Source: Vibrio sp. MEBiC08052
GTDB taxonomy: Bacteria; Pseudomonadota; Gammaproteobacteria; Enterobacterales; Vibrionaceae
Direction: 5' to 3'
Assembly: GCF_001506075.1 (NCBI RefSeq)
Contig: NZ_KQ947475.1
Location: 337,209 to 401,208 of the forward strand
DNA length: 64,000 nt
Shown: positions 18,606 to 27,392 of the stretch, one piece after another
How positions within the stretch are numbered: the first letter of the stretch is position 1
How the letters are laid out: the number at the start of each line of letters is the position of its first letter
Program-made: the position numbers and the translations under genes
Notes under the pieces: model-generated
Seen by the model: the letters and a program-made list of their open reading frames with translations, nothing else
Told to the model about the DNA's origin: nothing
Database searches by the model: none

Positions 18606-19481
18606 ATGTTATCTCCTCAAGAGCGTGCTGCAATTAAGCAAGATATTCAATCCAACCAGCATGAAATCTATGTCATCTCATTTGAAGAGATGGATAATAT
18701 TGTGAAATATTCACCTCATGCTTATTCGAAGACTGTGAAAGATACTTGGAAGAAACTAAGAGACAGAGCTGGAGATGGGGCAAACTGGTATTCTACAGCA
18801 GATGATGGCCTAACCCTCGTAAAACTGATTAGTGATTTGGGTGGTATTGGAACCAAAGCTTATATAAAGACCTATGGTGGTAAACCGCATATTATTTTAA
18901 AGGGTAATCCTCGTTTGAGAACAGTGTTGACTGGGACAAAATATGGAGTGAAAAACGCCAAGGTCGTGACAATGGGTTTAGGAAAAGCTGCGGCGATTAG
19001 TGGTGCAAAAGCTGGTGGCGTGCTTTCCGTTATTTTAATGAGCGCCTATCGGATTGCTGATTATGTTTTAACTGATGAAATAACGTTATCTCGATTAATT
19101 GGATCTTTGGCTACTGATGTGGTGAAAATTGGGATTGTAACGGGAGCTTCTATCGTAGCAGCCTACGGAGCTGGATTGCTTTCTTTTGCCATTGGGCCGC
19201 TTGCTGCTGTTGTAATTATCGGTTTTGTTGGAAATATAGCTTTAACCTATATTGATAATCATTACCATATTACTGATAGAGTCGTTGAGGTTTTAGATGA
19301 AATGGGAAATGGCGTTAATAATTATCTTGCTCGGGCTAAACATCAATTTGAAGATACAATGGCACGTGCTGCCGGTTCTGTGATTGATTATGTACTGGAG
19401 TCAGCGCAACAGATGATAATTGATTTTACTAAACATTCAATTGATCGGTTTTTGTCTCCTCAACCAAAGGTATATTTCTAG
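18606..19481 (+). CDS. Candidate type VI secretion membrane-active effector (unknown family)
   Basis: I do not recognise a characterised enzyme. The 291-residue protein has no signal peptide. Residues 1-95 are soluble and charged, 95-135 contain KPHIILKGNPRLRTVLTGTKYG and a Gly/Lys-rich turn region, and 137-217 form two or three hydrophobic, Gly/Ala-rich segments separated by short polar turns. A helical, amphipathic tail follows, starting near YHITDRVVEVLDEM. A soluble N-terminus followed by a glycine-rich helical hairpin resembles pore-forming or membrane-disrupting toxins. It is followed at once by two related small membrane proteins and then an hcp gene, the usual neighbourhood of a T6SS cargo effector with immunity. 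The start at 18606 has a TAAGGA site; the frame also opens at 18501 without one. Local base composition appears AT-rich. Toxin function is inference. Confidence 0.6.
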   Translation: MLSPQERAAIKQDIQSNQHEIYVISFEEMDNIVKYSPHAYSKTVKDTWKKLRDRAGDGANWYSTADDGLTLVKLISDLGGIGTKAYIKTYGGKPHIILKGNPRLRTVLTGTKYGVKNAKVVTMGLGKAAAISGAKAGGVLSVILMSAYRIADYVLTDEITLSRLIGSLATDVVKIGIVTGASIVAAYGAGLLSFAIGPLAAVVIIGFVGNIALTYIDNHYHITDRVVEVLDEMGNGVNNYLARAKHQFEDTMARAAGSVIDYVLESAQQMIIDFTKHSIDRFLSPQPKVYF

Positions 19482-19948
19482 TGAAAGAAGAAGTTACTAT
19501 TCCTAAGTTATTATTAGCATTATTGTTTTTTTTAGGTTTTGCTTTATTCGCTTTCCTTGCTTTTGGGATTGCCTTATATCAGTTAATTGACAGTTTAATT
19601 GAATTACCAAGTGTGATTGAGTTTGACCGTGGGGCTATGTATGGATTTGGAGGGGGAATTGGACTCTCTAGTTTCTGTGTTGCTTTTGTAATCTTGATAT
19701 TTTATCGAAAAATCTCACCAGCAGCTGAAAGTCGAATAGGAAAAGGAATAATTTATGGATTAGTATTAATGTTCATATTACCTATTGTTTCTGGCTTTAC
19801 TATACCTTATTTAATAAAAAATCATGATTATCAACGGTGTGAAAAAGCAGAATACCAGCCTTCATGGCCAATATTTCGTGCTCATTTTTATACAGATACG
19901 TCTGCCACCTGTCAGCAACTAGTTCAAGAAATATCAGATAGGTACTGA
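19481..19948 (+). CDS. Three-helix membrane protein, candidate immunity protein 1
   Basis: A 155-residue protein starting with GTG that overlaps the last base of the preceding gene, so the two are translationally coupled. Hydrophobic segments at about residues 8-32, 50-72 and 88-108 predict three membrane spans, followed by a short hydrophilic tail containing YQRCEKAEY and YTDTSATCQQL. The tail pattern (Cys-Glu, then Tyr-Thr, then Cys-Gln-Gln-Leu) recurs in the next gene, so the two are probably paralogues. A membrane protein coupled to a membrane-active toxin candidate fits an immunity role; it is reminiscent of small DUF1240-type proteins, but I cannot confirm that. The region is very AT-rich. 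Confidence 0.55.
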   Translation: MKEEVTIPKLLLALLFFLGFALFAFLAFGIALYQLIDSLIELPSVIEFDRGAMYGFGGGIGLSSFCVAFVILIFYRKISPAAESRIGKGIIYGLVLMFILPIVSGFTIPYLIKNHDYQRCEKAEYQPSWPIFRAHFYTDTSATCQQLVQEISDRY

Positions 19949-19952
19949 TTGA

Positions 19953-20426
19953 ATGAAAAGAAAATCCGATTCACGGTTAACTTGGAAGGAAATAGTTGCC
20001 TATAGTATCTTTGTTCCTTTGGTTATAGTTTTTTTTGTTTATCCTGAGTACTATGTTGGTCACTTTATTTTCTTAGTCGCTAATCATTCACCTATTATTG
20101 AACTTTCCTTTACAGAGATACTTATGTTTTTGTGGGGGATTGGGATAGTTGTATATTCTACATCTGTTGGTTTTTTGAGAAAAATAAAATTTACGCCCAA
20201 AATAGAGTGGTGTCTGGAAAAGTTGAATTCTATGATTCTAAATTTATTTATTTTTGGCCCTTTTGTTTTATTCTGCTTCTCCGATGGTTTTATGGAAAAA
20301 TATAATTATATGAATTGTGAAGAGTTGGAGGTTGTAGGATATAAACGTTCAAAATCTATCTATACAAATAGTCAACAAATCTGTGAACAGTTGATTGAAG
20401 AAAAGAAACAAGCCGGGAGATATTAA
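19953..20426 (+). CDS. Three-helix membrane protein, candidate immunity protein 2
   Basis: This 157-residue protein begins four bases after the stop of the previous gene. It has three hydrophobic segments (about residues 12-36, 50-72, 92-110) and a C-terminal tail with NCEELEVVGYKRS and YTNSQQICEQL. That tail shares its order of residues with the tail of the upstream gene, suggesting duplication and divergence of one immunity gene. A terminator follows directly, ending the three-gene unit. Function is inferred only from context; a second immunity gene could protect against a variant toxin carried by kin. Confidence 0.55.
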   Translation: MKRKSDSRLTWKEIVAYSIFVPLVIVFFVYPEYYVGHFIFLVANHSPIIELSFTEILMFLWGIGIVVYSTSVGFLRKIKFTPKIEWCLEKLNSMILNLFIFGPFVLFCFSDGFMEKYNYMNCEELEVVGYKRSKSIYTNSQQICEQLIEEKKQAGRY

Positions 20427-20433
20427 TTAAAAG

Positions 20434-20466
20434 GACTGAATTCATTATGTATTCAGTCTGTTTTTA
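20434..20466 (+). terminator. Terminator between the immunity candidates and hcp
   Basis: Inverted repeat GACTGAAT / ATTCAGTC with a 9-base loop, followed by a T-run. It separates the effector/immunity unit from hcp, which has a possible -10 (TATAAT, 20516-20521) of its own. Confidence 0.75.
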
Positions 20467-20550
20467 ACAACGATTATGTTTTCTATAACAATAAAGTGGT
20501 TTGCTTCAAAAGAAGTATAATTACTTTCACGATAAAAAGGTTGGTTCTTT

Positions 20551-21045
20551 ATGGCACATGTAGCGTACATGACAATCTCTGGTGAAAAACAGGGATTAAT
20601 TTCTAGCGGGTGTAACACCAAAGACTCAATGGGGAATAAATATCAGGAATCCCATACGGATGAAATCACGATTCTTTCCTGTGATCATCATATGGCGAAG
20701 GCGCCGCATCAGCATGGAAAAAGTCATGCTCCGATTCGCATTATCAAGAATATTGATAAATCAAGTCCACTGTTATCTACGGCATTTGCCCGGCAGGAAC
20801 ATCTCGATTGTGTGATTCATTTTTACCGTACCAATGAACAGGGCTATAACGAAAAGTTTTATTCCATCGAACTGACGAAAGCGATTATCAGCGGCATGAG
20901 CTTTGCCCTGCCACATACCGTTCATGCGCATCAGGAAGAAATGCATGAAGTCATCGAACTCAGCTATCAGGAAATTGCCTGGCAGCACAGCATCAGCGGG
21001 ACGATGGGATATGACAACTGGGATCAGGGTGGTTGGGGTGAATAA
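20551..21045 (+). CDS. hcp: Type VI secretion system tube protein Hcp
   Basis: Hcp hexamers stack to form the inner tube of the T6SS and carry small effectors in their lumen. The 164-residue product follows the enterobacterial/Vibrio Hcp family pattern: an N-terminal strand AYMTISGEKQG, the SMGNKYQESHTDEITILSCDH segment spread over residues 26-46, the KNIDKSSPLLSTAF helix region, the HFYRTNEQGYNEKFY strand pair, and the closing motif WQHSISGTMGYDNW. An AAGG site lies about 10 bases upstream. It is an orphan: no VgrG, PAAR, sheath or baseplate genes are nearby. Its base composition looks closer to the chromosome average than that of the three genes before it. Confidence 0.88.
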   Translation: MAHVAYMTISGEKQGLISSGCNTKDSMGNKYQESHTDEITILSCDHHMAKAPHQHGKSHAPIRIIKNIDKSSPLLSTAFARQEHLDCVIHFYRTNEQGYNEKFYSIELTKAIISGMSFALPHTVHAHQEEMHEVIELSYQEIAWQHSISGTMGYDNWDQGGWGE

Positions 21046-21098
21046 TACTAACCCGTGAAATACGCGAAAAATATTGATGAATGTGATGGAACAAACAT

Positions 21099-21120
21099 GC
21101 AAGGGCATAAATGCCCTTGC
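21099..21120. terminator. Hairpin between hcp and mgtE
   Basis: Perfect inverted repeat GCAAGGGCAT / ATGCCCTTGC with a minimal loop between convergent genes. The T-tract is short on both strands, so termination strength is uncertain. Confidence 0.5.
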
Positions 21121-21183
21121 TTAAGCGCTCTGGAATATTTTAAGCGGTTTGTGGAATCACATTTATCAAGATCACAAAACACC

Positions 21184-22542
21184 TCAGGCGATAAAAATGG
21201 TCGCCAGTCCGAGAAAGACAAACAGACCAATCACGTCGGTAACCGTGGTGAGTGCCATCCCACCGGCGAGTGCAGGGTCAATTTTCATCTTTTTCAGTAT
21301 GATCGGAATGGTAACCCCGGCGATACCCGCGACTGTCAGATTGGTTAACATGGCTGCGGAAATAATGCCTCCAAGTAACCAGTTGCCTTTCCACAGCACG
21401 ACAATACCGCCAATCAGCAGTGCCCAGAGGCAGCCGTTGAGCAGACCGACCGCCGCTTCTTTGAGCAGCAGTTCTCGTTTGTTACTGTCACCGATGTGTC
21501 CCAAAGCCAATCCTCGAATCACCAGTGCAATGGTTTGGTTGCCGGCAACACCACCCATTGAGGGAACAATGGTCATCAGCACTGCGATCGAAGCCATCTG
21601 TTCGAGTGTGGTCTCAAACATATTCGATACCGAAGCCGCTGCCAGTGCCGCGAGAACATTCGCGCCCAACCAGATACTTCGTTTCCGGGCCGATTTCATC
21701 ACCGGTGCGAACGTGTCTTCTTCATCGTCCATCCCCGCTAAACTCATCATCGAGTGCTCGGCATCTTCACGGATGACATCGACCACGTCATCAATGGTGA
21801 TCCGGCCTAACAGATGTTGTTCAGCATTGACGACCGGTGCTGAAACCCAGTTGCGCCGTTCAAACAGACTGGCAACGTCAGAGTCTTTGGCATCGACCTG
21901 AATGGCTTCATCAGCATCTTCCATAATGTCGCAGATACGAACATCCGGTTGACTGGTTAATAAGCTGGCAAGAGAAAGATGACCGATGAGTTTACTCTCT
22001 TCATCAATCACATAAAGTGCGTCGGTTGCCTGTGGTAATTCGCCTTTCATCCGTAAATAACGCAGGACTACATCAACATCAACGTCGCCACGGATCGTGA
22101 CAAAGTCGGTGTTCATCAGACCGCCGGCAGTATCCTCCGGATATGAGAGTGCCATTTCGACCCGAAGACGGTCAACATTATCCATCTGGGATAGAATTTC
22201 CCGGGAGAGATCATCAGGCAGACTTCGCAACACGTAAGCAAGGTCATCGGTATCCATGCCTTCAGTTGCTTCTGCCAGTCGTTCCGGTGCCATTTGGGAC
22301 ACCAGTGCGTCTTTGACGTCTTCACTGAGTTCATCGAGGATTTCACCGTAGTCTTCCGGATCGGTCAGTTGCCAGAGGACATTACGACTTTTACGAGGAG
22401 AGGCTTCCAGAAGGTGAGCGATATCTTCTGGTTCCATGTCCTGAAGTTGGCGACGGACATGGACAAAACGACCATTTTCTAAGGCTTCTGTGACTTCCCG
22501 GAGGGTAAGGTGAGCCTGATCAAACTCAATATGCTCTGCCAT
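21184..22542 (-). CDS. mgtE: Magnesium transporter MgtE
   Basis: MgtE is a homodimeric Mg2+-gated channel in the inner membrane. The 452-residue protein shows the full architecture. An N-terminal helical superhelix domain (about 1-130, with DIAHLLEASP and EYGEILDEL-like repeats) comes first. A CBS pair (about 135-260, including TIRGDVDVDVVLRYL and APVVNAEQHLLGRI) follows. A plug helix and five membrane spans (about 285-452) complete it, with PSMGGVAGNQ and the pore segment NLTVAGIAGVTIP. It lies downstream of npr on the same strand, with 112 bp between. No Mg2+ leader is recognised; a small 7-bp inverted repeat (22576-22582 with 22593-22599) precedes the gene. Confidence 0.96.
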   Translation of the reverse strand: MAEHIEFDQAHLTLREVTEALENGRFVHVRRQLQDMEPEDIAHLLEASPRKSRNVLWQLTDPEDYGEILDELSEDVKDALVSQMAPERLAEATEGMDTDDLAYVLRSLPDDLSREILSQMDNVDRLRVEMALSYPEDTAGGLMNTDFVTIRGDVDVDVVLRYLRMKGELPQATDALYVIDEESKLIGHLSLASLLTSQPDVRICDIMEDADEAIQVDAKDSDVASLFERRNWVSAPVVNAEQHLLGRITIDDVVDVIREDAEHSMMSLAGMDDEEDTFAPVMKSARKRSIWLGANVLAALAAASVSNMFETTLEQMASIAVLMTIVPSMGGVAGNQTIALVIRGLALGHIGDSNKRELLLKEAAVGLLNGCLWALLIGGIVVLWKGNWLLGGIISAAMLTNLTVAGIAGVTIPIILKKMKIDPALAGGMALTTVTDVIGLFVFLGLATIFIA

Positions 22543-22654
22543 AACTTCCCCCTGTGTCGTATTTATTATGTAAGTGACATAGTAACTTAATTCTATGTCT
22601 GATTTAATAAGAAGTTATTGCAGGATGAAATTTATTTTGCGTGAAAATAATCAG

Positions 22655-22933
22655 TTAGTCTTCTTCTTCAAATTTATCTTCGATTAAACAGCAAACCGCG
22701 TCTAATGCCGGTTCCGCTTCACTGCCTTCCGCAGAGATGGTGACATATTGTCCCTGAGCTGACTCAAGCATCAAGAGTCCCATCACGCCATCTGCGGTGG
22801 CTTCTTTTCCTTCCTGACTCCGAATGGTCAGAATGGCATCGAATGATTGGGCCAACTCCACAAGTTTAACGGCCGCTCTGGCATGAAGTCCTAGCTTATT
22901 CTGAATTAAAACCGTTTTACTGAGTTGTGGCAT
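22655..22933 (-). CDS. npr: Nitrogen PTS phosphocarrier protein NPr
   Basis: This HPr-like protein of the nitrogen phosphotransferase branch passes phosphate from EI-Ntr to PtsN. It has 92 residues, with the active-site histidine at position 17 in [10 protein letters not shown] and the conserved [15 protein letters not shown] helix. It ends with an acidic tail. The gene closes the rpoN-hpf-ptsN-rapZ-npr cluster, whose order is conserved in gammaproteobacteria and ties nitrogen signalling to cell envelope synthesis. Confidence 0.96.
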   Translation of the reverse strand: MPQLSKTVLIQNKLGLHARAAVKLVELAQSFDAILTIRSQEGKEATADGVMGLLMLESAQGQYVTISAEGSEAEPALDAVCCLIEDKFEEED

Positions 22934-22970
22934 CGCATGATCCTCTGTTGGCTTGTCTCAAGCGCTGGTT

Positions 22971-23837
22971 TCAGGTGTGATGTTTTTCAAGTGAAGTATG
23001 GCGAATTTGTACCTGATGTCCAAGTTGGGAGAAGTATTCGCCAATTTGTTGGGTCAGATAGACAGAACGATGTTTTCCGCCGGTACAGCCAATGGCAATG
23101 GTCAGATAACTACGATTATTCTTCTCCAGAGAGGGGAGCCAGTAATCAATGAATGACTGAATATGCTGGCGCATATCAATCACCTCTGTATGTTGTTCCA
23201 AGAACGATTTTACCGGTGCATCGAGTCCGGTAAATGCACGTAATTCAGGTTGCCAGTGAGGATTCGGTAGAAAACGAACGTCGAAAACAAAATCAGCGTC
23301 ACTGGGTAAACCATATTTAAAGCCGAACGATTCAAACACGATAATCAGACGTTTACGCTCTCTTCCTTCAACCCGCATACGAATCGTTTCACTGAGTTCG
23401 TGAATCGATTTATTGGTACTGTCGAGCAGCATGTCTGCCTGTTTTTTCAACGGTGCGAGGATGCGTTTTTCTTGAGCGATGGCTTGCGCCAAGGTCAAAT
23501 TATTATTGTGTAAGGAGAGGGGATGAATCCGGCGAGTTTCACTATAGCGTTTGAGCAGTGCATCTTCGGTGGCATCAAGGAAGAGCACATTGACATCATG
23601 CGAGACAGACCCTTTCAGTGACCGGAAGGTTTCGCCGAGCAGTGACGGGTCATGGGGTAAGTTGCGGATATCAATACTGACCGCCACATTCTGTTTGCTG
23701 CCCTGTACCGATTGAAGGAAAGCATCCAATAAATCGATAGGGAGGTTATCGACACAATAGTACCCCAGATCTTCCAGCACTCTTAAGGCGACACTTTTGC
23801 CGGCACCGGATTGACCACTAACAACAATTAAGCGCAT
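22971..23837 (-). CDS. rapZ: RNase adapter protein RapZ
   Basis: RapZ binds the small RNA GlmZ and delivers it to RNase E, thereby controlling glucosamine-6-phosphate synthase levels. The 288-residue protein has the Walker A motif GQSGAGKS at residues 8-15, the conserved DNLPIDLL segment and the C-terminal domain with [14 protein letters not shown] that mediates RNA binding and tetramer assembly. It lies 37 bp before npr and just after ptsN, the standard location. Length equals the family norm (284 in E. coli). Confidence 0.96.
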   Translation of the reverse strand: MRLIVVSGQSGAGKSVALRVLEDLGYYCVDNLPIDLLDAFLQSVQGSKQNVAVSIDIRNLPHDPSLLGETFRSLKGSVSHDVNVLFLDATEDALLKRYSETRRIHPLSLHNNNLTLAQAIAQEKRILAPLKKQADMLLDSTNKSIHELSETIRMRVEGRERKRLIIVFESFGFKYGLPSDADFVFDVRFLPNPHWQPELRAFTGLDAPVKSFLEQHTEVIDMRQHIQSFIDYWLPSLEKNNRSYLTIAIGCTGGKHRSVYLTQQIGEYFSQLGHQVQIRHTSLEKHHT

Positions 23838-23855
23838 CGTGACATACTCAGAAAA

Positions 23856-24305
23856 TCAAGACTGGTCGATCATGATATCATAAAGTTCTTGATCGTTTTC
23901 AGCTTTGCGAAGTTGCTTTAACACTTGTTTGTCATTCAGTCGTTCAGCCATTTGAGCGAGGGTTTTCAAATGGATTTGACATTGCTCTTCCGGGACAAAC
24001 AGGGCAAATAGGATATCGACAGGGCGATTATCGATCGCATCAAAATCGATCGGCTCTTCACATTGAATGAGAACAGCAACCGCATTTTCACTGAATGTCA
24101 TTCTTGCATGTGGGATGGCAATGCCGTTACCGATACCGGTACTGCCAACTTTTTCTCGGGAGAGCATATTTTCAAACAGTTCGGTTGCATTCTGGCCCGT
24201 ATAATTGGCCGCGATTTCACTGATGATTTCTAACGCTCGTTTTTTGCTCGAACATTGGACTGCACTTTTCGTGCAGTCCAGAGACAGAACTTCATTGAGT
24301 TGCAT
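23856..24305 (-). CDS. ptsN: Nitrogen regulatory PTS protein PtsN (EIIA-Ntr)
   Basis: Terminal phosphate acceptor of the nitrogen PTS and a regulator of potassium transport and other targets. The 149-residue protein has the family motif GIGNGIAIPHAR with the phosphorylated histidine at residue 66, and an N-terminal stretch DCTKSAVQCSSKKRALE typical of PtsN. The start lies two bases after the hpf stop, indicating co-translation. Confidence 0.96.
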   Translation of the reverse strand: MQLNEVLSLDCTKSAVQCSSKKRALEIISEIAANYTGQNATELFENMLSREKVGSTGIGNGIAIPHARMTFSENAVAVLIQCEEPIDFDAIDNRPVDILFALFVPEEQCQIHLKTLAQMAERLNDKQVLKQLRKAENDQELYDIMIDQS

Positions 24306-24307
24306 GA

Positions 24308-24595
24308 TTAATGACTACTTAATTTTTCTTTATGCTTATTCAGCTGACGGACTAACTTGTCAACCAGAGTATCGATTGCTGCATACATGTTTTCATCTTC
24401 AGAGGTCGCATGGATCTCTCCTTGATTGACATGAAGCGTCGCTTCAGCGATTTGTTGAAGTTTTTCAACACGTAAAATGACCTGTATGCTGTTGATATGG
24501 TCAAAGAACCGCTCAAGTTTATCAAATTTTGAGTGAACATAGTCTTGCATTGAATCGGTCAGATCAATGTGGTGGCCATTAATATTGATTTGCAT
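24308..24595 (-). CDS. hpf: Ribosome hibernation promoting factor, short form
   Basis: This 95-residue protein belongs to the short HPF family that binds the 30S decoding region and promotes 100S dimers in stationary phase. The fold signature includes INGHHIDLTDSMQDYVHSKF, the FDHINSIQVILRVEK strand pair and the DMYAAID-like segment (here ENMYAAIDTLVDKL) before a basic tail. It is 24 bp downstream of rpoN, as in E. coli. The length excludes the long dimerising form. Confidence 0.95.
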   Translation of the reverse strand: MQININGHHIDLTDSMQDYVHSKFDKLERFFDHINSIQVILRVEKLQQIAEATLHVNQGEIHATSEDENMYAAIDTLVDKLVRQLNKHKEKLSSH

Positions 24596-24619
24596 AGACT
24601 TTCCTTCTCTGTTGGGCCT

Positions 24620-26092
24620 TTATAGCAGGCGTTTACGCTGACTCGATGGGGATATACCCAAAGACTCTCGGTACTTTGCTATGGTACGTCTAGCGACCTG
24701 AATCCCCTGATCAGCTAGTAGTGTTGCAATTTTACTGTCACTGAGTGGCTTCGCCGGATTTTCCGCGGCAACCAGTTTTTTGATCAGTGCACGAATTGCG
24801 GTTGATGAACATTCTCCACCATTGTCTGTACTTACGTGGCTAGAGAAAAAGTACTTCAGCTCGAATATGCCCCGAGGGGTATGCATAAACTTTTGGGTTG
24901 TGACCCGTGAGATGGTTGATTCATGCATGTCAACGGCAAGGGCGACATCATTCAGAACCATCGGTTTCATTGCTTCTTCCCCATACTCGAAGAAATCGTG
25001 CTGATGTTCAACTATACACTTGGCAACTTTGAGCAACGTCTCGTTTCGACTCTCTAAACTTTTAATTAACCATTTTGCTTCTTGTAAATTCGTTCGGATA
25101 TAATTACTGTCTGCGCCATTTCCCCGTCCCAGTTCTGCGTATTGCTGGTTGATTTTTAATCTTGGCATACTGTCCGGATTGATGGTGACAACCCATTTTC
25201 CCCGGTCTTTGAAGACTGAAACATCCGGAATGACATATTCAGCATGTTCCGCATTAATATCATTCCCGGGGCGAGGGTTGAGTTCTTGAATGAGTTGCAA
25301 AGCAGCGCGTAATTCGTCTTCTTTTAGCTTTGCTTCTTTTTGGATTAGTTTGTAATCCCGGTTTCCCAATTGATCAATGTGGTCAATCAGCAGGCGTTTG
25401 GCTTCGTTGAGCCATGGTGTATCACTGGGATATGTTGCCAGTTGTAATAACAGACAGTCCTGTAGGTTCAATGATGCGACACCTAAAGGATCAAATTGCT
25501 GAATGCGTTTTCTGACTGCCTCGATTTCATCCAGCTCGATATCGTCATATTCTTCACTTTTGACACTTTCCAGAATGTCTTCAAGAGAGAGCGTCATATA
25601 GCCATAGTCGTCTATGGCATCAATGATCGCCAGAGCAATGGCTCGATCCGTTTCACTGAAGGGTGTTAAATCTAATTGCCACAGCAGGTAATCTTGTAGT
25701 GTCTGCGTGGTTTCACCCTGATAGACAGGTGTATCTTCATCAAGTGAAATACCGGTACTACCTGTATTGGCACTGTATACATCATCCCAAGTTGTATCGA
25801 TTTCAAGTTCATTGCTGATTTCTGATTTTTCAATCATTTCTGAACTATCTTGTGGCTCCGGTTCGGTATCGGCCACATCAGCTGTTGCTTCTTTTAACGC
25901 TTCTGCTTTTTCTTCTTGGGAATTGATTTCATCATGTGCATCTTCAACATCAAGTAGTGGGTTGGAATCGAGTGCTTCCTGAATCTCTTGCTGGAGATCT
26001 AACGTCGAAAGTTGCAGCAATCGAATCGCTTGCTGCAACTGAGGTGTCATGGCTAACTGTTGACCTAACTTGAGTTGTAGTGACGGTTTCAT
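24620..26092 (-). CDS. rpoN: RNA polymerase sigma-54 factor RpoN
   Basis: Sigma-54 recognises -24/-12 promoters and needs enhancer-binding ATPases; in vibrios it controls flagella, nitrogen metabolism and T6SS hcp operons. The 490-residue protein has the glutamine-rich N-terminal activator region ([20 protein letters not shown]), an acidic linker at about residues 45-110, the core-binding domain, a helix-turn-helix region and the C-terminal RpoN box [12 protein letters not shown]. It follows lptB by 73 bp and leads the hpf-ptsN-rapZ-npr group. Confidence 0.97.
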   Translation of the reverse strand: MKPSLQLKLGQQLAMTPQLQQAIRLLQLSTLDLQQEIQEALDSNPLLDVEDAHDEINSQEEKAEALKEATADVADTEPEPQDSSEMIEKSEISNELEIDTTWDDVYSANTGSTGISLDEDTPVYQGETTQTLQDYLLWQLDLTPFSETDRAIALAIIDAIDDYGYMTLSLEDILESVKSEEYDDIELDEIEAVRKRIQQFDPLGVASLNLQDCLLLQLATYPSDTPWLNEAKRLLIDHIDQLGNRDYKLIQKEAKLKEDELRAALQLIQELNPRPGNDINAEHAEYVIPDVSVFKDRGKWVVTINPDSMPRLKINQQYAELGRGNGADSNYIRTNLQEAKWLIKSLESRNETLLKVAKCIVEHQHDFFEYGEEAMKPMVLNDVALAVDMHESTISRVTTQKFMHTPRGIFELKYFFSSHVSTDNGGECSSTAIRALIKKLVAAENPAKPLSDSKIATLLADQGIQVARRTIAKYRESLGISPSSQRKRLL

Positions 26093-26165
26093 TCAGTTTC
26101 GATTGCCTTATTCTGTGTTGCCGTATCCTGATGTTTGTCTGGCTTAAACCCCGTTCTTACTTTAA

Positions 26166-26891
26166 TCATAGACGGAATTGTTCACCGAGATAAACCTGTT
26201 TGACCTGTTCGTTATTGAGAACTTCTTGCGGTGTTCCTTCTGCGATTAGGTTTCCTTGGCTTACGATATAGGCTTTTTCACAAACATCCAAGGTTTCCCT
26301 GACATTATGATCAGTAATCAAAACACCGAGTCCCCGATCCCGGAGGTGTTCAATAATTTTTTTAATATCAATGACGGAAATGGGATCAACCCCGGCAAAC
26401 GGTTCATCCAACAAAATGAATTGTGGGTTGGCAGCCAGCGCACGGGCGATTTCTACGCGGCGTCGCTCACCACCGGAGAGTGCCATCCCGGCGCTGTAGC
26501 GAATGTGTCCGATATGGAATTCTTCCAGTAAGTCTTCGAGTTTATCCTGACGCTCTTCTCGTGAAAGTTTCTCCCGGGTTTGCAACACCGCCATGATGTT
26601 GTCTTCAACCGAGAGCTTACGGAAAATAGATGCCTCTTGTGGCAGATAACCGATACCCATGCGAGAGCGCTGGTGCATTGGCAGAACACTGATGTCTTTG
26701 TCATCAATTTGGATCGAGCCTTCATCTCGGGCAACGAGGCCGACAATCATGTAAAACGAAGTTGTCTTACCCGCACCATTCGGACCCAGCAGGCCGACAA
26801 TCTGTCCGGACTCTACCTGTAGGCTGACATCAGAGACGACTTTTCTCTTTTTATAGCTTTTGGCTAAATGCTCTGCTTTTAGTATGGCCAT
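26166..26891 (-). CDS. lptB: LPS export ABC transporter ATPase LptB
   Basis: LptB powers extraction of lipopolysaccharide from the inner membrane with LptFG. The 241-residue protein contains Walker [10 protein letters not shown] (about residues 36-44), the Q-loop [12 protein letters not shown] characteristic of LptB, signature [15 protein letters not shown] and Walker [14 protein letters not shown]. The start is three bases after the lptA stop. Its membrane partners lptF and lptG lie elsewhere in this window at 55.7-57.9 kb. Confidence 0.97.
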   Translation of the reverse strand: MAILKAEHLAKSYKKRKVVSDVSLQVESGQIVGLLGPNGAGKTTSFYMIVGLVARDEGSIQIDDKDISVLPMHQRSRMGIGYLPQEASIFRKLSVEDNIMAVLQTREKLSREERQDKLEDLLEEFHIGHIRYSAGMALSGGERRRVEIARALAANPQFILLDEPFAGVDPISVIDIKKIIEHLRDRGLGVLITDHNVRETLDVCEKAYIVSQGNLIAEGTPQEVLNNEQVKQVYLGEQFRL

Positions 26892-26894
26892 GGT

Positions 26895-27392
26895 TTATTC
26901 TTTATTCGTTGCCTGCGGCTGCAGGACTGTGGATACACGCTCGTTTGAATTTCCGTCTGCAATGAGTTTTTGTGCAGAAATTTTGTAACGGATTTTGGTA
27001 CTGCGGATCACACTATCATCTTGCGATAGCATCGCTTTATCCGTCATGGTCAATTGGTCCGCAGCCATTTGATAATTGAGTTTCTTGGCTTCACCATAGA
27101 GGGTTTTCCCTTCATCGGTTAACTGAGAAAACGTGGCCAGATCACCGAAACCCTGGATTTCCTCGATCTGTCCGTTTTGAGGATTCCGAGTCACAATTAA
27201 TTTGTCAGCATGGATATTAATGCTTCCTTGTTTGAGGGTTACGTTGCCCACAAAAGTAACCTGATTACTTTTCAAATCAAGTTGCTGACTATCCGAATCG
27301 ATGTAAACCGGTTGTTCGGTATCTGTTGATAATGCCAAAGCGCCGCTTGAGATAAACAGGCAAGCGATCAAACTAAGGTGCGAGATTTTCAT
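26895..27392 (-). CDS. lptA: Lipopolysaccharide transport periplasmic protein LptA
   Basis: LptA forms the periplasmic beta-jellyroll bridge that carries LPS from LptC to LptD/E. The 165-residue product has a signal peptide (cleavage near ALA, about residue 20), then the OstA-like domain with DSQQLDLKSNQVTFVGNV and GSINIHADKLIV. ATG 27392 is chosen because AGGGTAG lies just upstream and the signal sequence starts there; the frame opens earlier at 27437. The gene overlaps the end of lptC by about 20 bases, so coupling is likely. Confidence 0.95.
   Translation of the reverse strand: MKISHLSLIACLFISSGALALSTDTEQPVYIDSDSQQLDLKSNQVTFVGNVTLKQGSINIHADKLIVTRNPQNGQIEEIQGFGDLATFSQLTDEGKTLYGEAKKLNYQMAADQLTMTDKAMLSQDDSVIRSTKIRYKISAQKLIADGNSNERVSTVLQPQATNKE

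Noticed and set aside
20493..20521. Possible sigma-54 promoter before hcp
   Set aside because: hcp genes in vibrios are often sigma-54 dependent, but no GG/GC pair with the required 10-bp spacing was found; only a sigma-70-like TATAAT is seen.
20551..21045. Idea that hcp starts a full T6SS structural cluster here
   Set aside because: The next genes are mgtE and the npr-rpoN block. No vgrG, PAAR, sheath, baseplate or ClpV gene is present.
21149..21901. Plus-strand frame of 250 residues opposite mgtE
   Set aside because: Serine/proline/threonine-rich antisense frame of mgtE with no RBS or family match.
22543..22654. Mg2+ sensing leader (M-box or mgtA-type) before mgtE
   Set aside because: Only 112 bases are available and no M-box core is recognisable; a single 7-bp hairpin is not enough.
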